Part shown: piece after piece, positions 17,334-26,205 of the stretch
How positions within the stretch are numbered: the first letter of the stretch is position 1
How the letters are laid out: every line of letters starts with the position of its first letter
Assembly: GCA_903877645.1 (NCBI GenBank)
Contig: CAIRES010000048.1
Coordinates: forward strand, 1-64,000
Length of the DNA: 64,000 bases
Origin: an uncultured Bacteroidota bacterium
GTDB taxonomy: Bacteria; Bacteroidota; Bacteroidia; Chitinophagales; Chitinophagaceae
Reading direction: 5' to 3'
Notes under the pieces: model-generated
Database searches by the model: none
Seen by the model: only the letters and a program-made list of their open reading frames with translations
Told to the model about the DNA's origin: nothing
Program-made: the position numbers and the translations under genes

Positions 17334-18047
17334 ATGAAAGAAGTCATCAGGCTGAACGATATTCGTAAAAGTTACTACCTCGGTAAGCAGGAGCTGCCCG
17401 TGCTCAAAGGCATTAACCTGGTTATTGTGCAGAATGAATATGTGGCCCTTATGGGGCCATCAGGCTCGGGTAAGTCTACCCTGATGAATATACTGGGCTG
17501 CCTTGATTCGCCGAGTGGCGGGCAATACATACTCAACAGCAAGAATGTGAGCAATATGGGCGATGACCAGCTTGCTGATGTGCGCAATGTGGAGATCGGC
17601 TTCGTATTCCAGCAGTTCAACCTGCTACCCCGGCTTACAGCCTGGGAGAATGTAGCACTACCGCTCATCTATGCCGGCATTGGTAAAGCAGAGCGCGAAG
17701 AACGCGCCCGTGCTATGCTGGTAAAAGTAAGCCTCGGCGACCGGGCGCATCATAAGCCCAACGAGCTATCGGGCGGCCAGAGCCAGCGTGTGGCCATTGC
17801 CAGGGCATTGATCAATAACCCTTCCTTGCTGCTGGCCGATGAGCCCACCGGTAACCTTGACAGCAAAACCTCTATTGAGATCATGGAACTCTTCGGGCAG
17901 ATACAGGAGCAGGGCAATACCGTAGTGCTGGTAACACACGAAGAAGATATTGCCAGCTACACCCACCGCGTCATCAGGATACGCGATGGATCGGTAGAGA
18001 CGGATAAAGCACAAAAACCCAACCCTGATGCACTAATGGCCAGGTAA
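17334..18047 (+). CDS. ABC transporter ATP-binding protein (MacB/LolD/FtsE type)
   Basis: A 237-residue ATPase, starting at ATG 17334 ([15 protein letters not shown]). Walker A is GPSGSGKST (about 41-49), the Q-loop region is [18 protein letters not shown], the signature is LSGGQ (about 145-149), Walker B is [13 protein letters not shown] (about 165-177), and the H-loop is VLVTHEED. This sequence type energises MacB-like efflux or lipoprotein-release permeases. No permease gene adjoins it, so its partner is elsewhere. The downstream gene is a cobalamin adenosyltransferase with its own promoter box. Confidence 0.93.
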   Translation: MKEVIRLNDIRKSYYLGKQELPVLKGINLVIVQNEYVALMGPSGSGKSTLMNILGCLDSPSGGQYILNSKNVSNMGDDQLADVRNVEIGFVFQQFNLLPRLTAWENVALPLIYAGIGKAEREERARAMLVKVSLGDRAHHKPNELSGGQSQRVAIARALINNPSLLLADEPTGNLDSKTSIEIMELFGQIQEQGNTVVLVTHEEDIASYTHRVIRIRDGSVETDKAQKPNPDALMAR

Positions 18048-18078
18048 TGCCTACTGTGCCATTTTTACTTTTACGTTT

Positions 18079-18086
18079 TAATTTTG
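18079..18086 (+). promoter_or_regulatory. -7 promoter box TAATTTTG
   Basis: Perfect TAnnTTTG, 9 nt upstream of the ATG at 18096. Confidence 0.5.
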
Positions 18087-18095
18087 CTTTTTCAA

Positions 18096-18653
18096 ATGTT
18101 CAAGATATACACAAAAACAGGCGATAAAGGTGGCACCAGCCTCATAGGCGGAGTGCGTGTGCCTAAAGATCACATCCGCATAGAAAGCTATGGCACTGTG
18201 GATGAGCTCAACTCATTTATAGGCATGGCGTGCGACCTCGCCCAAAACGATCAGGTCACTGCCGAGCTGCGGGAGATACAGGATCGTTTATTTACCGTAG
18301 GTTCCGTACTGGCTACCAACCCCGGTAAAGAAGTGAAAATGAAGTTGCCCGATCTGCATGAAGAAGATGTAACCTGGCTCGAAACAAAGATCGATGCCAT
18401 GAATGAAGTGCTGCCGGAGATGCGTTCGTTTATACTGCCGGGCGGCAACCTGGCATCATCTACCTGCCACGTGGCGCGCTGTGTATGCCGTAGGGCAGAG
18501 CGGCTGTGTGTGAGCATGCAATCGCATGAGGAATTTATACCGCCGCTCATTATTCAATACCTTAACCGCTTATCTGATTATCTTTTTGTACTTGCCCGCT
18601 ACATAGGCCACATCAATAATGCCCCTGAAATTCCCTGGCGGGCAAGAATATAA
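18096..18653 (+). CDS. PduO-type cob(I)alamin adenosyltransferase
   Basis: ATP:cob(I)alamin adenosyltransferase of about 185 residues, converting reduced cobalamin and ATP to adenosylcobalamin. The family start MFKIYTKTGDKGGTSLIGG is preserved, which fixes the ATG at 18096; an upstream TTG belongs to the promoter box. Further PduO blocks are SYGTVDELNSFIG, FILPGGNLASSTCHVARCVCRRAERL and LNRLSDYLFVLARY. Context: a B12-binding acyl-CoA mutase subunit is encoded about 2 kb downstream (20540-20962), a plausible consumer of the cofactor. Confidence 0.93.
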   Translation: MFKIYTKTGDKGGTSLIGGVRVPKDHIRIESYGTVDELNSFIGMACDLAQNDQVTAELREIQDRLFTVGSVLATNPGKEVKMKLPDLHEEDVTWLETKIDAMNEVLPEMRSFILPGGNLASSTCHVARCVCRRAERLCVSMQSHEEFIPPLIIQYLNRLSDYLFVLARYIGHINNAPEIPWRARI

Positions 18654-18693
18654 ACGCTACACGGTTCTCACACTACCACTCATCACATCAGGA

Positions 18694-19644
18694 TCACTTC
18701 CACCAGGTGCGGTTGCGGGTATGCACTTTGTAGTAAAAAGTGATGGTGATCGTTGAGTAACCATCTTTATCGCTTGGGTTGCCTCTCAGGTTACCGGCTG
18801 CATTAGGTGGCTCCAGGTTCAGCCAATAGCCTTTGTCAGCTACCTGTGCTGCAAGGGCAGCATCCTTAGGAGTCAAATGTGCTTTAAAGTCAGCGGCACT
18901 GATGTATTTGCCACTTACGCCATCAAGGTAATCAGTAAAGGTCTTACGGTACATATATTCTATACCGAGGTTGAGGTGCTGGCCGAGATCCCAGCGATAG
19001 CCAATCACCAAAGGTATTGCAGGCTGCCACAAAGAATATTTTGGAGGGAAGCCATCGCCAAAGCCCTGGCCTTCCAGGTGCAGGTCATAAGTGGCTACAT
19101 AGCTGGGGCTGGCTGCCACTGTGCTGTATGGAGTATAGTGGAAATAAGCAAAGCCCAGGCCAAGGAATGGTTGGCCTCTTCTGCCGGCCATTTTGCTCTC
19201 GGGGTTCATCCTGAAGGGCATGAATTCCAGCAAAATAGAGCCTTCGAATATATAGTCTTTTGCATTCTGCGCACGTGCATAGCGCTGGTAAGCGTCAGCA
19301 TCCTGTGAGGTAGCCTTTTTTGCGAGGTCATAGTTCCATTTGTCTGTGGCATACAGCGAGCCGTAATTTGCGGCCAGTCTCACACCAAGACAGGGATGTA
19401 TGGAATACCGGCCAAACATACCACCCATGAACGTGACCTTATCAAAATATTTGCTGTTGTTATAATGGTCTACAACTGATTTGGTGCCTACATCTCCCCA
19501 AAGGTCGCTCATGCCACAGTTAGTGCCTATAGCCCAGCCGTCTTTTTCAACATATAGTCTTGATGCGTCCTGGGCACGCAAAGTATAGCTTGCTGCAAAA
19601 CAGATACATAGCATCAATAAATTTCGGATATACCTCGCCGACAT
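18694..19644 (-). CDS. Outer-membrane beta-barrel protein, hypothetical
   Basis: A 316-residue protein with a signal peptide (MSARYIRNLLMLCICFAASYTLRA/Q), starting at ATG 19644; longer in-frame starts would run into the upstream enoyl-CoA hydratase gene. The body has alternating aromatic beta-strands (AIGTNCGMSDLWGDVG, GGMFGRYSIHPCLGVRLAANYGSLY, PFLGLGFAYFHYTP, PLVIGYRWDLGQHLNLGIEYMYRKTFTDYLDGVSG) and ends in YSTITITFYYKV. This resembles the DUF6089-type outer-membrane barrels of Bacteroidota. The assignment as a barrel is firm; the precise family is tentative. Confidence 0.8.
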   Translation of the reverse strand: MSARYIRNLLMLCICFAASYTLRAQDASRLYVEKDGWAIGTNCGMSDLWGDVGTKSVVDHYNNSKYFDKVTFMGGMFGRYSIHPCLGVRLAANYGSLYATDKWNYDLAKKATSQDADAYQRYARAQNAKDYIFEGSILLEFMPFRMNPESKMAGRRGQPFLGLGFAYFHYTPYSTVAASPSYVATYDLHLEGQGFGDGFPPKYSLWQPAIPLVIGYRWDLGQHLNLGIEYMYRKTFTDYLDGVSGKYISAADFKAHLTPKDAALAAQVADKGYWLNLEPPNAAGNLRGNPSDKDGYSTITITFYYKVHTRNRTWWK

Positions 19645-19675
19645 GTACAGAGAATTTTGAGGTTGAAGATATAAA

Positions 19676-20455
19676 TTATTTTCCTTTAAAAACTGGTTTT
19701 CTTTTTTCGAGGAACGCATGAGCGCCTTCTTTCATATCTTCTGTTGCAAAACAATCCCCGAAACGGCTTATTTCATTGTCAAAGCCACCGGGGTCACAAT
19801 TGCCTGCTTCATTTACAGAAGCTATGATATTAGCGATAGCAATAGGGGCTTTGGTATGTATTTTTTGTAATATTTCCTTTGCCTTAGGGAGTAGCTCTTC
19901 TATAGGCACCACATAATTCACGAGGCCGAGTATTTTGGCTTCATCTGCGCCTATCATATCTGCGGTCATCATCAATTCCATGGCTTTGCCCTTACCTATT
20001 AATTTAGTGAGGCGCTGGGTGCCACCATAGCCGGGAATCAGTCCCAGGTTCACCTCTGGTTGTCCGAATTTGGCATTGGTACTGGCTACCCTGAAATGAC
20101 AGGCCATAGCCAGCTCGCAGCCGCCACCCAATGAAAAGCCATTGACCGCAGCGATCACCGGCTTGGGGCAATGCTCTATTTTATCAAACACATTTACCCT
20201 GCCTTTCTTTGCCAATGCGCTGCCACCTTCTTTATCCAGCGACAGAAACTCAGTAATATCTGCCCCGGCCACAAAAGCCTTTTCGCCTGCCCCGGTTATT
20301 ATTGCCGATCTTATCTCACTATTGGTATATACTTCCTCCAGTGCATGGCCGAGGTCTGTCACTACATCTTTATTGAGGGCATTCATCTTATCCGGCCGGT
20401 TGATGGTAATGATACATGTGCCGTTCTCGATCGTTGTAAGTATTGTTGAATACAT
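19676..20455 (-). CDS. Enoyl-CoA hydratase/isomerase family protein
   Basis: A 259-residue crotonase-fold enzyme. Motifs: INRPDKMNALN, the oxyanion-hole segment FVAGADITEF, GFSLGGGCELAMACHFRVAS with the first catalytic Glu, and FGQPEVNLGLIPGYGGTQRL with the second. The C-terminus ends FLEKRKPVFKGK. Both catalytic glutamates are present, so it is probably a true hydratase acting on short-chain enoyl-CoAs in fatty or branched-chain acid breakdown. It is followed downstream by an outer-membrane protein gene and preceded by the mutase B12 subunit. Confidence 0.92.
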   Translation of the reverse strand: MYSTILTTIENGTCIITINRPDKMNALNKDVVTDLGHALEEVYTNSEIRSAIITGAGEKAFVAGADITEFLSLDKEGGSALAKKGRVNVFDKIEHCPKPVIAAVNGFSLGGGCELAMACHFRVASTNAKFGQPEVNLGLIPGYGGTQRLTKLIGKGKAMELMMTADMIGADEAKILGLVNYVVPIEELLPKAKEILQKIHTKAPIAIANIIASVNEAGNCDPGGFDNEISRFGDCFATEDMKEGAHAFLEKRKPVFKGK

Positions 20456-20497
20456 ATTGTTCTATGAGTATGATAAATTAAAATTGATATTTGGACC

Positions 20498-20530
20498 TTG
20501 GAATTTGATCTCTGGTATTTGGAATTTGAT
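20498..20530. repeat. Short tandem repeat TTGGAATTTGAT
   Basis: TTGGAATTTGAT occurs at 20498-20509 and 20519-20530 (period 21) with degenerate partial units on both sides. They fill the gap between the mutase subunit and enoyl-CoA hydratase genes. Confidence 0.6.
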
Positions 20531-20539
20531 ACCCGGAAT

Positions 20540-20962
20540 TTAAACAAAGTTTCTATGCTCCTTCACCCAATCCGTTATATATGTGGCTATCTCGCTGGTA
20601 GGCGCACCGGGCGCGAACAACTTGCCTACACCTGCTTCCTGCAGCACCTTCATATCCTCATCGGGTATGATGCCGCCGCCTGTGAGCAAGACATCTGTAA
20701 GACCTTTTTCCTTCATCAACTGCATTACTTTTGGGAACACGGTATTGTGCGCGCCACTGAGTATACTGATGCCGATAGCATCAACATCCTCCTGTAAGGC
20801 TGTATTCACGACCATTTCAGCCGTTTGGCGCAGGCCGGTATAAATGACTTCCATACCCGCATCGCGCAGCGAGGTGGCGATCACCTTTGCCCCACGGTCG
20901 TGCCCGTCCAGTCCCACCTTGGCCACCAATACCCTTACCGGCCGTTTCAGATCATTGTTCAT
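20540..20962 (-). CDS. Cobalamin-binding subunit of acyl-CoA mutase
   Basis: A 140-residue stand-alone B12-binding domain of the methylmalonyl-CoA mutase C-terminal type. The base-off/His-on motif is [10 protein letters not shown] (DxHxxG), followed by [10 protein letters not shown] and [13 protein letters not shown], the other cobalamin-contacting loops. In two-subunit mutases this small chain pairs with a separate catalytic chain, which is not in the window. With the PduO adenosyltransferase nearby, it supports adenosylcobalamin-dependent acyl-CoA rearrangement (methylmalonyl- or isobutyryl-CoA type). Confidence 0.92.
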   Translation of the reverse strand: MNNDLKRPVRVLVAKVGLDGHDRGAKVIATSLRDAGMEVIYTGLRQTAEMVVNTALQEDVDAIGISILSGAHNTVFPKVMQLMKEKGLTDVLLTGGGIIPDEDMKVLQEAGVGKLFAPGAPTSEIATYITDWVKEHRNFV

Positions 20963-21099
20963 AGCTTGTATTATGGTGTAAAAATAATGATTTAGGGGAG
21001 TTATGTACTATAATATTGATGAATTCGTGGTTTGATCTGCTCCTGATGTTTTTTTCAGCACTTCAACACTATAAATAAGATAACATTTCTACTATCTAC

Positions 21100-21107
21100 T
21101 ATCTTTG
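21100..21107 (+). promoter_or_regulatory. -7 promoter box TATCTTTG, 4 nt before glnS ATG
   Basis: Perfect TAnnTTTG ending 4 nt (CCCC) before the glnS start codon. With the usual distance to the start point this predicts a leaderless or nearly leaderless mRNA. Confidence 0.6.
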
Positions 21108-21111
21108 CCCC

Positions 21112-22779
21112 ATGAGCGAAGAACGTTCCTTGAATTTTTTAGAGGAGATAATAGAAAATGATATTGCCGACGGCAAGAATGGTGGCAGGGTACATACCCG
21201 TTTTCCGCCGGAGCCTAATGGCTACCTGCATATAGGGCATGCTACTTCTATATGCCTCAATTTCGGGCTGGCGAAGAAGTATAATGGTAAGTGCAATCTA
21301 CGCTTTGATGATACCAACCCGGTGACGGAAGACACGGAATATGTAGACAGCATCCGCAACGACATCGAGTGGCTGGGCTTTACGTGGGACAATGAATTTT
21401 ATGCGTCTGATTACTTTGATCAGATGTATGGTTTTGCGCTAACACTCATCGAAAAGGGCCTGGCCTATGTGGATGACAGCACTGCCGAGGAGATAGCTGC
21501 CATGAAGGGATCGACGATAGCGCCGGGTACTGACAGCCCGTATCGCAACCGGAGCATAGAAGAGAACCTGCAGCTATTCGGGGAGATGCGCGATGGCAAG
21601 TACAGGGATGGCGAAAAAACGCTGCGTGCCAAAATAGATATGGCACACCCCAACCTGCTGCTGCGAGATCCGCTGATGTACCGCATCAAACACGAACACC
21701 ATCACCGCACGGGCGATAAGTGGTGCATCTACCCTATGTACGATTTTGCGCATGGCCAAAGTGATAGCATAGAAGAGATCACGCACAGTATATGCACGCT
21801 GGAGTTCATACACCACAGGCCGCTGTATAATTGGTTTATAGAGCAGTTGGGGATATTTCCATCGCACCAGTACGAGTTTGCCCGCCGCAATCTTACCTAT
21901 ACGGTGATGAGCAAGCGCAAACTGCTGCAACTGGTGAACGAAAAGCATGTAAGTGGCTGGGATGACCCGCGGATGCCAACTGTGAGCGGTATGCGCCGCA
22001 GGGGCTATACAGCAGAGGCCATACGCCAGTTTTGCGATACTATAGGCATAGCCAAACGCGAGAACATTGTGGACATAGGTATGCTGGAATTTTGCGTGCG
22101 GGAGCACCTGAATAAAATAGCTAACCGGGTGATGGCTGTGCTGGACCCCGTGAAGCTGGTGATCACCAATTACCCCGAAGGACAGGAAGATATTTTTATA
22201 GCAGACAATAACCCCGAGGATGCCTCCGCAGGCACAAGGGAAATTCCCTTCAGTCGCGAGGTTTGGATAGAGCGGGAAGACTTTATGGAAGTGGCTGCAA
22301 AGAAGTACTTCCGCCTGGCGCCGGGTAATAAGGTGCGCCTGAAGAACGCCTACATTGTAGAATGCACGGGCTGCGCAAAGGATGATGCAGGCAATATAAC
22401 AGAGGTGCATTGTATCTATCTGCCCGAGAGCAAGAGTGGCAGCGATACCAGTGGCCTTACCGTAAAAGGCACGATACACTGGGTGAGCATACCACATGCC
22501 AAAACAGCCGAGGTAAGGATGTATGACCGCCTGTTTAAAGTAGAGGACCCGGCAAACGAGGAAGGTGATTTTAAAGACCACATCAACCCCGATTCTATGC
22601 ACATTTTACCGGAGGTATACATAGAGCCTGCACTGGCCGCTGCGCAGCCGGGAGACCGGGTGCAATTCATGCGCAAGGGCTATTTTTGTGTAGATACCGA
22701 CAGCACACCGGAGCACCTGGTTTTCAATCGCACAGCTACGCTGAAAGATGCATGGGCGAAGGAGGTGAAGAGGGGGTAG
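21112..22779 (+). CDS. glnS: Glutaminyl-tRNA synthetase
   Basis: Class I aminoacyl-tRNA synthetase of 555 residues, charging tRNA-Gln with glutamine. The HIGH motif is [10 protein letters not shown] (about 36-45) and the KMSKS-like loop is VMSKRKL (about 265-271). GlnRS-specific blocks include [33 protein letters not shown] and [17 protein letters not shown], with the two-barrel anticodon-binding domain after about residue 340. GlnRS rather than GluRS identity follows from these blocks and the length. Confidence 0.97.
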   Translation: MSEERSLNFLEEIIENDIADGKNGGRVHTRFPPEPNGYLHIGHATSICLNFGLAKKYNGKCNLRFDDTNPVTEDTEYVDSIRNDIEWLGFTWDNEFYASDYFDQMYGFALTLIEKGLAYVDDSTAEEIAAMKGSTIAPGTDSPYRNRSIEENLQLFGEMRDGKYRDGEKTLRAKIDMAHPNLLLRDPLMYRIKHEHHHRTGDKWCIYPMYDFAHGQSDSIEEITHSICTLEFIHHRPLYNWFIEQLGIFPSHQYEFARRNLTYTVMSKRKLLQLVNEKHVSGWDDPRMPTVSGMRRRGYTAEAIRQFCDTIGIAKRENIVDIGMLEFCVREHLNKIANRVMAVLDPVKLVITNYPEGQEDIFIADNNPEDASAGTREIPFSREVWIEREDFMEVAAKKYFRLAPGNKVRLKNAYIVECTGCAKDDAGNITEVHCIYLPESKSGSDTSGLTVKGTIHWVSIPHAKTAEVRMYDRLFKVEDPANEEGDFKDHINPDSMHILPEVYIEPALAAAQPGDRVQFMRKGYFCVDTDSTPEHLVFNRTATLKDAWAKEVKRG

Positions 22780-22782
22780 AGG

Positions 22783-23238
22783 TTATGCCTGGTATAGGCG
22801 TTCATCTATCTGCATCTGCCGGTCTGCAATGATCTTTACTTTGTGAAAGAACGGATGGGAGGGGTTGAGCAGGTAATTGTGTTCTTCCATCATTAATACT
22901 GAAGGTATTTCTAATGCCAGGTATTTGTTGGCTTTAATAAACTGGTCGCCGATTCTTGCAAGATGGTCAGGTGGCGGGTTGTTTTGCCAGCCGTTGGGTA
23001 GCTTTTCAAGAGGGTAGTGTTGTATGCTATTGTCTGGTATTTCCAGAGTGGCCATGCAGTAGCCTTGTGCGGGTATTCTGCCTATGTGCGCTACAGACTC
23101 CAGGAGTGCTAATGCGCGGCTCTGCGCGGTATAGACCATGTGTGTATCCTTACTGTTCCACCGGCCGCCGTATAGGGCAGCGCCGCGGCCAGAAAGGTCC
23201 TTTACATAGCGGCAGTCGCTAATGCGATAAACTATCAT
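22783..23238 (-). CDS. RES-domain toxin (NAD+ phosphorylase/hydrolase family)
   Basis: A 151-residue RES-family protein. The family core is visible: YRISDCRYVKDLSGRGAALYGGRWNSK (N-terminal Arg plus GGRWN), MVYTAQSRALALLESVAHI (Tyr/Ser and Glu of the active site) and LALEIPSVLMMEEHNYLLNPSHPFFHKVKI. Characterised RES toxins deplete NAD+. Its start codon overlaps the stop of the antitoxin gene by one base (TGATG), so it is translationally coupled as the second gene of the operon. Confidence 0.92.
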   Translation of the reverse strand: MIVYRISDCRYVKDLSGRGAALYGGRWNSKDTHMVYTAQSRALALLESVAHIGRIPAQGYCMATLEIPDNSIQHYPLEKLPNGWQNNPPPDHLARIGDQFIKANKYLALEIPSVLMMEEHNYLLNPSHPFFHKVKIIADRQMQIDERLYQA

Positions 23239-23807
23239 CAGGCAAAAATTCCGTGTTCTATGCGGCCAAGTTCATTCATGAGCATATTAATGCCCATAGA
23301 AGTATCTAAATATTCTTTGGGTTTTTTATTGCCCAGTGCAAGTATCATGCTATCCATCCACAACTTGAATTTATCCATAGAACCAAACACCTCCTCACCA
23401 CGACTATACAGCCTCGCCATTTCTATCATCCGCTCTGATTGCTCCTGCGATAGTTTTTGATTAGCTGTATAGCGGCGCAGGGTTCTGTCAGACGTGTGTA
23501 CGATAGCTGCCATTTCGGAGAGCGACAGATCTGCAACATCCATAAGGTGGGTCATAGCCTGTTTGGGTATGCCCGCCCTGATGATATTGATCATATCATT
23601 ATCACTTTGTATAGCCGCAAAATCTTTTTTGCCTTGCATGCCCATAATGCCTATGCCCCGCATGGTCATGGCATCCGGCACATCGCCGTAAGCTACAGCA
23701 GGCTCCGAAACAATAGAAGAGTCTATCGGTTTTGTACCATACTTTTTACTTTCTGCAGGATGTTTGCCTTTCATAACATGTGCAATTTGACCACAAGTTA
23801 CGGACAT
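23238..23807 (-). CDS. Xre/MbcA/ParS-type antitoxin (DUF2384), partner of RES toxin
   Basis: A protein of up to 189 residues, with a variable Ser/Met-rich N-terminus, then an Xre-like helix-turn-helix (LSLSEMAAIVHTSDRTLRRYTANQKLS, about 93-119). A C-terminal toxin-binding DUF2384 segment follows (ARLYSRGEEVFGSMDKFKLWMDSMILALGNKKPKEYLDTSMGI). Cognate antitoxins of RES toxins have this architecture and bind both the toxin and the operator. A second start at 23774 (MKGKHPAESKK) is equally possible. It is the first gene of the module; the next upstream gene is ridA. Confidence 0.9.
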   Translation of the reverse strand: MSVTCGQIAHVMKGKHPAESKKYGTKPIDSSIVSEPAVAYGDVPDAMTMRGIGIMGMQGKKDFAAIQSDNDMINIIRAGIPKQAMTHLMDVADLSLSEMAAIVHTSDRTLRRYTANQKLSQEQSERMIEMARLYSRGEEVFGSMDKFKLWMDSMILALGNKKPKEYLDTSMGINMLMNELGRIEHGIFA

Positions 23808-23826
23808 TTGTCTGATTTTACAAATT

Positions 23827-24207
23827 TTACTTCCCTGCGATCATACTTATTTCCACGTTTACGCCCTTGGGTAGGCCGGATACCTGGACGGTTTCGCGGG
23901 CCGGAGGATTTTCTGTGAAGTATCTGCCATACACTTCGTTTACTTGTGCAAACTGGCCCATATCTGTAAGAAAGATGGTGGTTTTGATGACATTGCTGAA
24001 ATCCATTCCTGCTTCTGTGAGGATAGCCTGCAGATTATTCATCACCAGTTTGGTTTCTGCCTGTATGCTATCCATAACAAGATTACCTGTTGCGGGGTCG
24101 AGCGGAATTTGTCCGGATATGAACAGCATGTTTCCAAATTGTACGGCCTGGTTATAAGGGCCTATTGGTGCGGGCGCATTATCTGTGCGGATGATTTTCT
24201 TTTCCAT
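23827..24207 (-). CDS. ridA: RidA-family enamine/imine deaminase
   Basis: A 126-residue YjgF/YER057c/UK114-family protein that hydrolyses reactive 2-aminoacrylate-type enamines released by PLP enzymes. Signature residues: APAPIGPYNQAV, FISGQIPLDPATG, KTTIFLTDM, and the active-site Arg in PPARETVQVSGLPKG, ending VEISMIA. The ATG at 24207 is exactly 4 nt after a perfect TACTTTTG box, shared back to back with the tsaB promoter. Confidence 0.95.
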   Translation of the reverse strand: MEKKIIRTDNAPAPIGPYNQAVQFGNMLFISGQIPLDPATGNLVMDSIQAETKLVMNNLQAILTEAGMDFSNVIKTTIFLTDMGQFAQVNEVYGRYFTENPPARETVQVSGLPKGVNVEISMIAGK

Positions 24208-24211
24208 ACAT

Positions 24212-24219
24212 CAAAAGTA
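24212..24219 (-). promoter_or_regulatory. -7 promoter box TACTTTTG, 4 nt before ridA ATG
   Basis: Perfect TAnnTTTG on the minus strand with a 4-nt spacer (ATGT) to the ridA start. Confidence 0.55.
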
Positions 24220-24245
24220 ATGGATTTAGTTTTTTAGTTAGCGCT

Positions 24246-24253
24246 TACCTTTG
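24246..24253 (+). promoter_or_regulatory. -7 promoter box TACCTTTG (tsaB)
   Basis: Perfect TAnnTTTG, 7 nt upstream of the tsaB ATG. Confidence 0.55.
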
Positions 24254-24260
24254 CGCTGTT

Positions 24261-24929
24261 ATGAATTACTTATTACATATTGATACGTCCGGCGATAAAA
24301 GTCATTTTGCTATTGGCTGCGATGGGGCTGTGGTGGCTCACCGGGCTAATGACGTATCGAGAGAACATGCTGCAACGATCAATGTTATTATTGAAGACCT
24401 GTTGAAGGATGCAGGCATCACATTCGCACAACTGAGTGGTGTAGTAGTGTGTGCCGGGCCGGGCTCTTATACAGGTTTGCGTATAGGGTTGGCATCGGCT
24501 AAGGGCTTTTGTTATGCGTTGAATATTCCGTTGTTGCTTGATAATAAATTGACGCTGCTGGCACATCAGCAGCAAGTAAAATACGAGGACAAATATGCAC
24601 AATATATTACCGTGTTAACTGCTCGTGAAAAGGAGTATTTTATATGCGTGTATGACAATGCATTCAACTGTATTGCGCCTCCGCAGCATATAATGGAAGA
24701 GCAATTGAACGAACTAATAGAGAAAAAAGAAAATACACTGCTTATAGTTAATATTCCTGAAAATGTAGTTAATGCGTTGACAATCATAAATTTACAAGTA
24801 GAAGATAATACGGAGATAGATTTGGAGGTATGGGTAAAATATGCAAATGAGCAATTCAATTGTAAGAATTATGTAAATTTATCTGAAGCGGAGCCTTTTT
24901 ATTTGAAACAAGTTTACACTCATAAGTAG
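24261..24929 (+). CDS. tsaB: tRNA t6A biosynthesis protein TsaB
   Basis: A 222-residue ASKHA-fold partner of TsaD in threonylcarbamoylation of A37 in ANN-decoding tRNAs. The N-terminal MNYLLHIDTSGDKSHFAIG and the hallmark VVCAGPGSYTGLRIGLASAKGFCYALNIPLL are clear. The C-terminal half is AT-rich and poorly conserved, as is usual for TsaB. It is divergent from ridA and followed by about 200 bp containing the next promoter. Confidence 0.94.
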   Translation: MNYLLHIDTSGDKSHFAIGCDGAVVAHRANDVSREHAATINVIIEDLLKDAGITFAQLSGVVVCAGPGSYTGLRIGLASAKGFCYALNIPLLLDNKLTLLAHQQQVKYEDKYAQYITVLTAREKEYFICVYDNAFNCIAPPQHIMEEQLNELIEKKENTLLIVNIPENVVNALTIINLQVEDNTEIDLEVWVKYANEQFNCKNYVNLSEAEPFYLKQVYTHK

Positions 24930-25034
24930 TTGCTTATATAGTGTTATGATAAAAATCCCATGATAATTATTACACTTTAACGCAGCCTTAACTTTTTTTT
25001 TAGATATTATGTGTTTCATATCGCTTTAAATGAG

Positions 25035-25042
25035 TATGTTTG
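25035..25042 (+). promoter_or_regulatory. -7 promoter box TATGTTTG
   Basis: Perfect TAnnTTTG, 85 nt upstream of the ArsR-type gene, implying an AT-rich 5' leader of about 80 nt. Confidence 0.5.
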
Positions 25043-25127
25043 CACTCCCGTTATGAATTAATGATGGGCAACAACAACTGGAATAATCAACTTTTTTTAA
25101 TCAATTAACATCGTAAATTTTAATTTA

Positions 25128-25499
25128 ATGGAAACAACGGTATCAGCAAACACTCTGGTAATTCGGAAAAGTGAAGGTTCTAACGAACAGATCAAATTAG
25201 ACTACGTAGCTGTAAAAAACGCAGCTATGACTTTAAGGGCTATCAATCACAAACTGCGTCAGCAGATCGTGAAATTGCTCGAAGAAAATAAGCGTATGAA
25301 TGTTACTGACATCTACGTGAAATTGCGTCTTGAGCAGTCGGTTGCTTCTCAGCACCTGGCTATCCTGCGCCGTGCAAACATCGTGATCACTGAGCGTGAT
25401 GGTAAGTTCATACATTATGCACTGAACCATGCGCGCATCGCTGCTGTGGCTAAGTTCGTAAACGAGCTGGTACACTCTGAAGAAGCTAACAACGCTTAA
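25128..25499 (+). CDS. ArsR-type winged-helix transcriptional regulator
   Basis: A 123-residue regulator. The ArsR/SmtB-type winged helix spans about 30-115: LRAINHKLRQQIVKLLEENKRMNVTDIYVKLRLEQSVASQHLAILRRANIVITERDGKFIHYAL, with the recognition helix at EQSVASQHLAILRRA. No cysteine or clear metal-site residues are present, so metal sensing is unlikely. It stands as a single gene with a long leader and a strong terminator; its target is not evident. Confidence 0.9.
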   Translation: METTVSANTLVIRKSEGSNEQIKLDYVAVKNAAMTLRAINHKLRQQIVKLLEENKRMNVTDIYVKLRLEQSVASQHLAILRRANIVITERDGKFIHYALNHARIAAVAKFVNELVHSEEANNA

Positions 25500-25522
25500 T
25501 CAGCAGATAAAATTTTATCAGG

Positions 25523-25552
25523 AAAATGCCTCGCAAATGCGGGGCATTTTTT
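25523..25552 (+). terminator. Rho-independent terminator
   Basis: AAAATGCCTCGC (25523-25534), loop AAAT, GCGGGGCATTTT (25539-25550) plus T tail, after the ArsR-type gene. Confidence 0.92.
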
Positions 25553-25580
25553 ATTAACCGAAAGTTGATAATTGTGTACG

Positions 25581-26189
25581 TTATTTAATAGCAGGGTCGT
25601 TCTTAACCTGCTCCCATGTGCTGTACAGGCTTTCCTGCGATGGCCTGTTTGCAGGCAGCTCACTTAGCGGCTGACATTCGATGAGGCTATCATGGCAATC
25701 CTTCGGCAGCATCTGGTAGAGGCGTGTGCCCTTGGTTTTCCAGGCGATCATTTCGTCGCTTACTTCTTTGATGATCTTTGCGGGTGAGCCGGCTACGAGG
25801 CTGCGGCGTGGTATCACCATTTTGGCGGGTACAAACGTCATAGCGCCGATAATGCACTCATCACCTATCTCGGCTTCGTCCATCAATACAGAGTTCATAC
25901 CTACTAATACATTGCGGCCTACGTGCGCCCCATGCACAATGGCGCCGTGGCCTATATGCGCCCCTTCCTTCAATGTGATGGTGATACCGGGGAACATGTG
26001 TATCGTGCAATTCTCCTGCACATTGCAGCCATCTTCTATGATGATGCCACCCCAGTCGCCACGGATGGCAGCGCCGGGCCCTACATACACATCCCTGCCA
26101 ATGATGACATTGCCGGTAACGGCGGCCAGCGGATGCACGAATGCCGAAGGATGTACCACGGGTATAAACCCTTTGAATGAATAGAACAT
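25581..26189 (-). CDS. Gamma-carbonic-anhydrase/PaaY-like hexapeptide-repeat protein
   Basis: A 202-residue left-handed beta-helix protein, starting at ATG 26189 (MFYSFKGFIPVV). Hexapeptide turns run from about residue 12 to 150: HPSAFVHPLAAVTGNVIIGRDVYVGPGAAIRGD, QENCTIHMFPG, EGAHIGHGAIVHGAHVGRNVLVGMNSVLMDEAEIG. The three metal-ligand histidine positions (IHMF, GHGAIVHG) are present, as in gamma-carbonic anhydrases and PaaY thioesterases. The C-terminal extension KDCHDSLIECQPL resembles PaaY. The function is probably a CoA-thioesterase or carbonic anhydrase; I cannot decide. A TACTTTTG box lies 3 nt before the ATG. Confidence 0.88.
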   Translation of the reverse strand: MFYSFKGFIPVVHPSAFVHPLAAVTGNVIIGRDVYVGPGAAIRGDWGGIIIEDGCNVQENCTIHMFPGITITLKEGAHIGHGAIVHGAHVGRNVLVGMNSVLMDEAEIGDECIIGAMTFVPAKMVIPRRSLVAGSPAKIIKEVSDEMIAWKTKGTRLYQMLPKDCHDSLIECQPLSELPANRPSQESLYSTWEQVKNDPAIK

Positions 26190-26192
26190 AGT

Positions 26193-26200
26193 CAAAAGTA
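26193..26200 (-). promoter_or_regulatory. -7 promoter box TACTTTTG, 3 nt before the ATG
   Basis: Perfect TAnnTTTG on the minus strand, directly in front of the hexapeptide-repeat gene. Confidence 0.5.
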
Positions 26201-26205
26201 GTAAA

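Noticed and set aside
21574-22602. Open frame of 342 codons on the minus strand
   Set aside because: It is antisense to glnS, whose motifs are unmistakable. Its translation is rich in His, Tyr and Cys, as typical of reverse-strand shadows.
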